Shown here: piece after piece, positions 6,233 through 7,304 of the stretch
How the letters are laid out: each line of letters begins with the position of its first letter
Position numbering within the stretch: position 1 is the stretch's first letter
Source: an uncultured Blautia sp.
GTDB lineage: Bacteria > Bacillota > Clostridia > Lachnospirales > Lachnospiraceae
Assembly: GCA_946538475.1 (NCBI GenBank)
Contig: CAMNGN010000100.1
Location: 1 to 7,304, forward strand
Reading direction: 5' to 3'
DNA: 7,304 nucleotides
The notes under the pieces: generated by a model
What the model saw: the letters and a program-made list of their open reading frames with translations, nothing else
The model's database searches: none
Told to the model about the DNA's origin: nothing
Made by a program: the position numbers and the translations under genes

Positions 6233-6979
6233 ATGCAGCGCTTTTTTGTTTCGCGGGAAATGATCGACGAGGAGAACATGCGTATCCGGCTCACAGGTGA
6301 GGATGTCAATCACATCAAAAATGTTCTCCGCATGAAAACCGGGGAAGAACTCTGGGTGAGCGACGGCGAAAGATATGAGTATCATTCACAGATCCTGGAC
6401 ATCAGTCCGGATGAGATCCTTCTGGAGATATTGTACAGACAGGAGCCCGATTACGAGCTGCCGTCAAAGATATGGCTGTTTCAGGGACTTCCCAAGGGCG
6501 ACAAGACGGAACTCATCATTCAGAAGGCGGTGGAGCTCGGCGCATATCAGGTCGTTCCGGTACGCATGAAACGCTGCGTGATGAAGCTGGACGAAAAGCG
6601 CGGGGCGAAGAAGGCGGAAAGATGGCAGCAGATCGCAGAGAGCGCCGCAAAGCAGTCCAGGAGGATGCTGGTTCCTCAGGTGAGTTCTCCCGTCTCTTTT
6701 GCCGAAGCGATGCAGATGGCAGTGGCGCTTGACAGGATCATTGTGCCTTATGAGCTGGCAAAAGGAATGACGGAAACCCGGAATATCCTGGACAGCATAA
6801 AGCCCGGAGAGTCCATAGGCATTTTTATCGGCCCCGAAGGCGGGTTTGATCCGCAGGAGATCGAAGAACTGAAAAGCTGCGGAGCCGAAACGGTGACGCT
6901 GGGACATCGAATCCTCAGAACGGAGACAGCCGGTATGACGCTTTTGTCCGTTCTGATGTTCAAACTGGAAACCGATTGA
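6233..6979 (+). CDS. rsmE: 16S rRNA (uracil1498-N3)-methyltransferase RsmE
   Basis: RsmE methylates N3 of U1498 in the decoding region of 16S rRNA, using S-adenosylmethionine. The protein has 248 residues, normal for this SPOUT family. The N-terminal PUA-like domain (about 1-70) starts with RFFVSREM and includes HIKNVLRMKTGEELWVSDG (27-45). The SPOUT domain follows with GLPKGDKTELIIQKAVELG (85-103) and ERWQQIAESAAKQSRR (129-144). The knot motifs GPEGGF (200-205) and LGHRILRTETAG (223-234) form the cofactor pocket. The ribosome binding site GAGGTGA overlaps the prmA stop, which suggests translational coupling. The family's usual RSV motif reads RCV here (113-115), a small substitution. Identification is firm. 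Confidence 0.95.
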   Translation: MQRFFVSREMIDEENMRIRLTGEDVNHIKNVLRMKTGEELWVSDGERYEYHSQILDISPDEILLEILYRQEPDYELPSKIWLFQGLPKGDKTELIIQKAVELGAYQVVPVRMKRCVMKLDEKRGAKKAERWQQIAESAAKQSRRMLVPQVSSPVSFAEAMQMAVALDRIIVPYELAKGMTETRNILDSIKPGESIGIFIGPEGGFDPQEIEELKSCGAETVTLGHRILRTETAGMTLLSVLMFKLETD

Positions 6980-6990
6980 GAGGTTTGGCA

Positions 6991-7304
6991 ATGGAAGCCT
7001 ATTTTGATAATTCCGCCACGACCCGCTGCTATGACAGTGTGCGGGAGATCGTGGCAAAAACCATGACGGAGGATTTCGGCAATCCCTCGGCCATGCACCG
7101 CAAAGGGGTGGAGGCTGAGAAGTATGTGCGCAGCGCAGCGCAGAGCATCGCAGGACTCCTCAAAGCTTCACCGAAGGAGATACTCTTCACTTCGGGGGGA
7201 ACAGAGTCCGATAACCTGGCTCTGATCGGCGGTGCGTATGCTTATCAGAGAGCCGGAAAGCATATCATCACCACGCAGGTGGAACATCCGGCGGTTTCTG
7301 CCCC
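6991..7304 (+). CDS. Cysteine desulfurase, NifS/IscS family (partial, runs off right edge)
   Basis: Only the first 104 residues are in the window; the reading frame is open to the last base. Cysteine desulfurases use pyridoxal phosphate to take sulfur from cysteine for Fe-S clusters or thiolated tRNA. Visible family motifs are YFDNSATT (4-11), FGNPSAMH (29-36), TSGGTESDN (67-75, phosphate-binding) and QVEHPAV (96-102), whose histidine normally stacks on the cofactor. The catalytic lysine and cysteine lie beyond the window. The start at 6991 has GAGAGG 7 bases upstream, overlapping the rsmE stop. The 11-base gap to rsmE and lack of a promoter place it in the prmA operon. In related Clostridia a gene of this kind often precedes thiI, so a tRNA-thiolation role is possible but unproven. 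Confidence 0.92.
   Translation, partial: MEAYFDNSATTRCYDSVREIVAKTMTEDFGNPSAMHRKGVEAEKYVRSAAQSIAGLLKASPKEILFTSGGTESDNLALIGGAYAYQRAGKHIITTQVEHPAVSA

Noticed and set aside
1..7304. CRISPR array, insertion sequence, phage or defence genes
   Set aside because: No transposase, integrase, tRNA or regularly spaced repeats are visible. Every gene is a conserved core gene in a familiar order.

Overview
The window carries a Firmicutes-type class I heat-shock operon followed by a translation and RNA-modification operon, all on the + strand. The organism is most likely a member of the Clostridia, and Lachnospiraceae fits best. Supporting signs are a CIRCE/HrcA system, the order hrcA-grpE-dnaK-dnaJ, a DnaK without the N-terminal insertion typical of Gram-negative DnaK, strong AGGAGG-like ribosome binding sites, and consensus sigma-A promoters with 17-bp spacers. 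The family assignment is inference; the phylum-level call is firm.

Layout. Bases 1-60 hold a perfect 18-bp inverted repeat followed by seven T's. It looks like a terminator for an unseen upstream gene, and its arm sequence resembles REP-like palindromes. Next comes an extended -10 promoter (81-109) and a perfect CIRCE operator (123-149). These drive hrcA (repressor), grpE (nucleotide exchange factor), dnaK (Hsp70) and dnaJ (J-domain co-chaperone). The dnaK-dnaJ gap of 150 bases contains a 12-bp RNA hairpin capped by GAAA, with G.U pairs that favour the + strand transcript. A rho-independent terminator (5161-5193) closes the operon.

Only seven bases after the terminator's T-run, a second near-consensus promoter (5200-5228) starts prmA (ribosomal protein L11 methyltransferase) and rsmE (16S rRNA m3U1498 methyltransferase). 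A NifS/IscS-type cysteine desulfurase follows and runs off the right edge at base 7304. Gene spacing here is 3 and 11 bases, so these three are probably co-transcribed.

How it works together. HrcA binds CIRCE and holds the chaperone operon down. The GroEL-dependent folding of HrcA known from B. subtilis releases repression on heat shock. DnaK, DnaJ and GrpE form the Hsp70 folding cycle. The downstream operon lacks CIRCE, so it should be constitutive. The gene content is conserved and well known. I did not find a convincing undescribed system. The points most worth a second look are the left-edge palindrome, the intergenic dnaK-dnaJ hairpin, and the separation of prmA-rsmE from the heat-shock unit.
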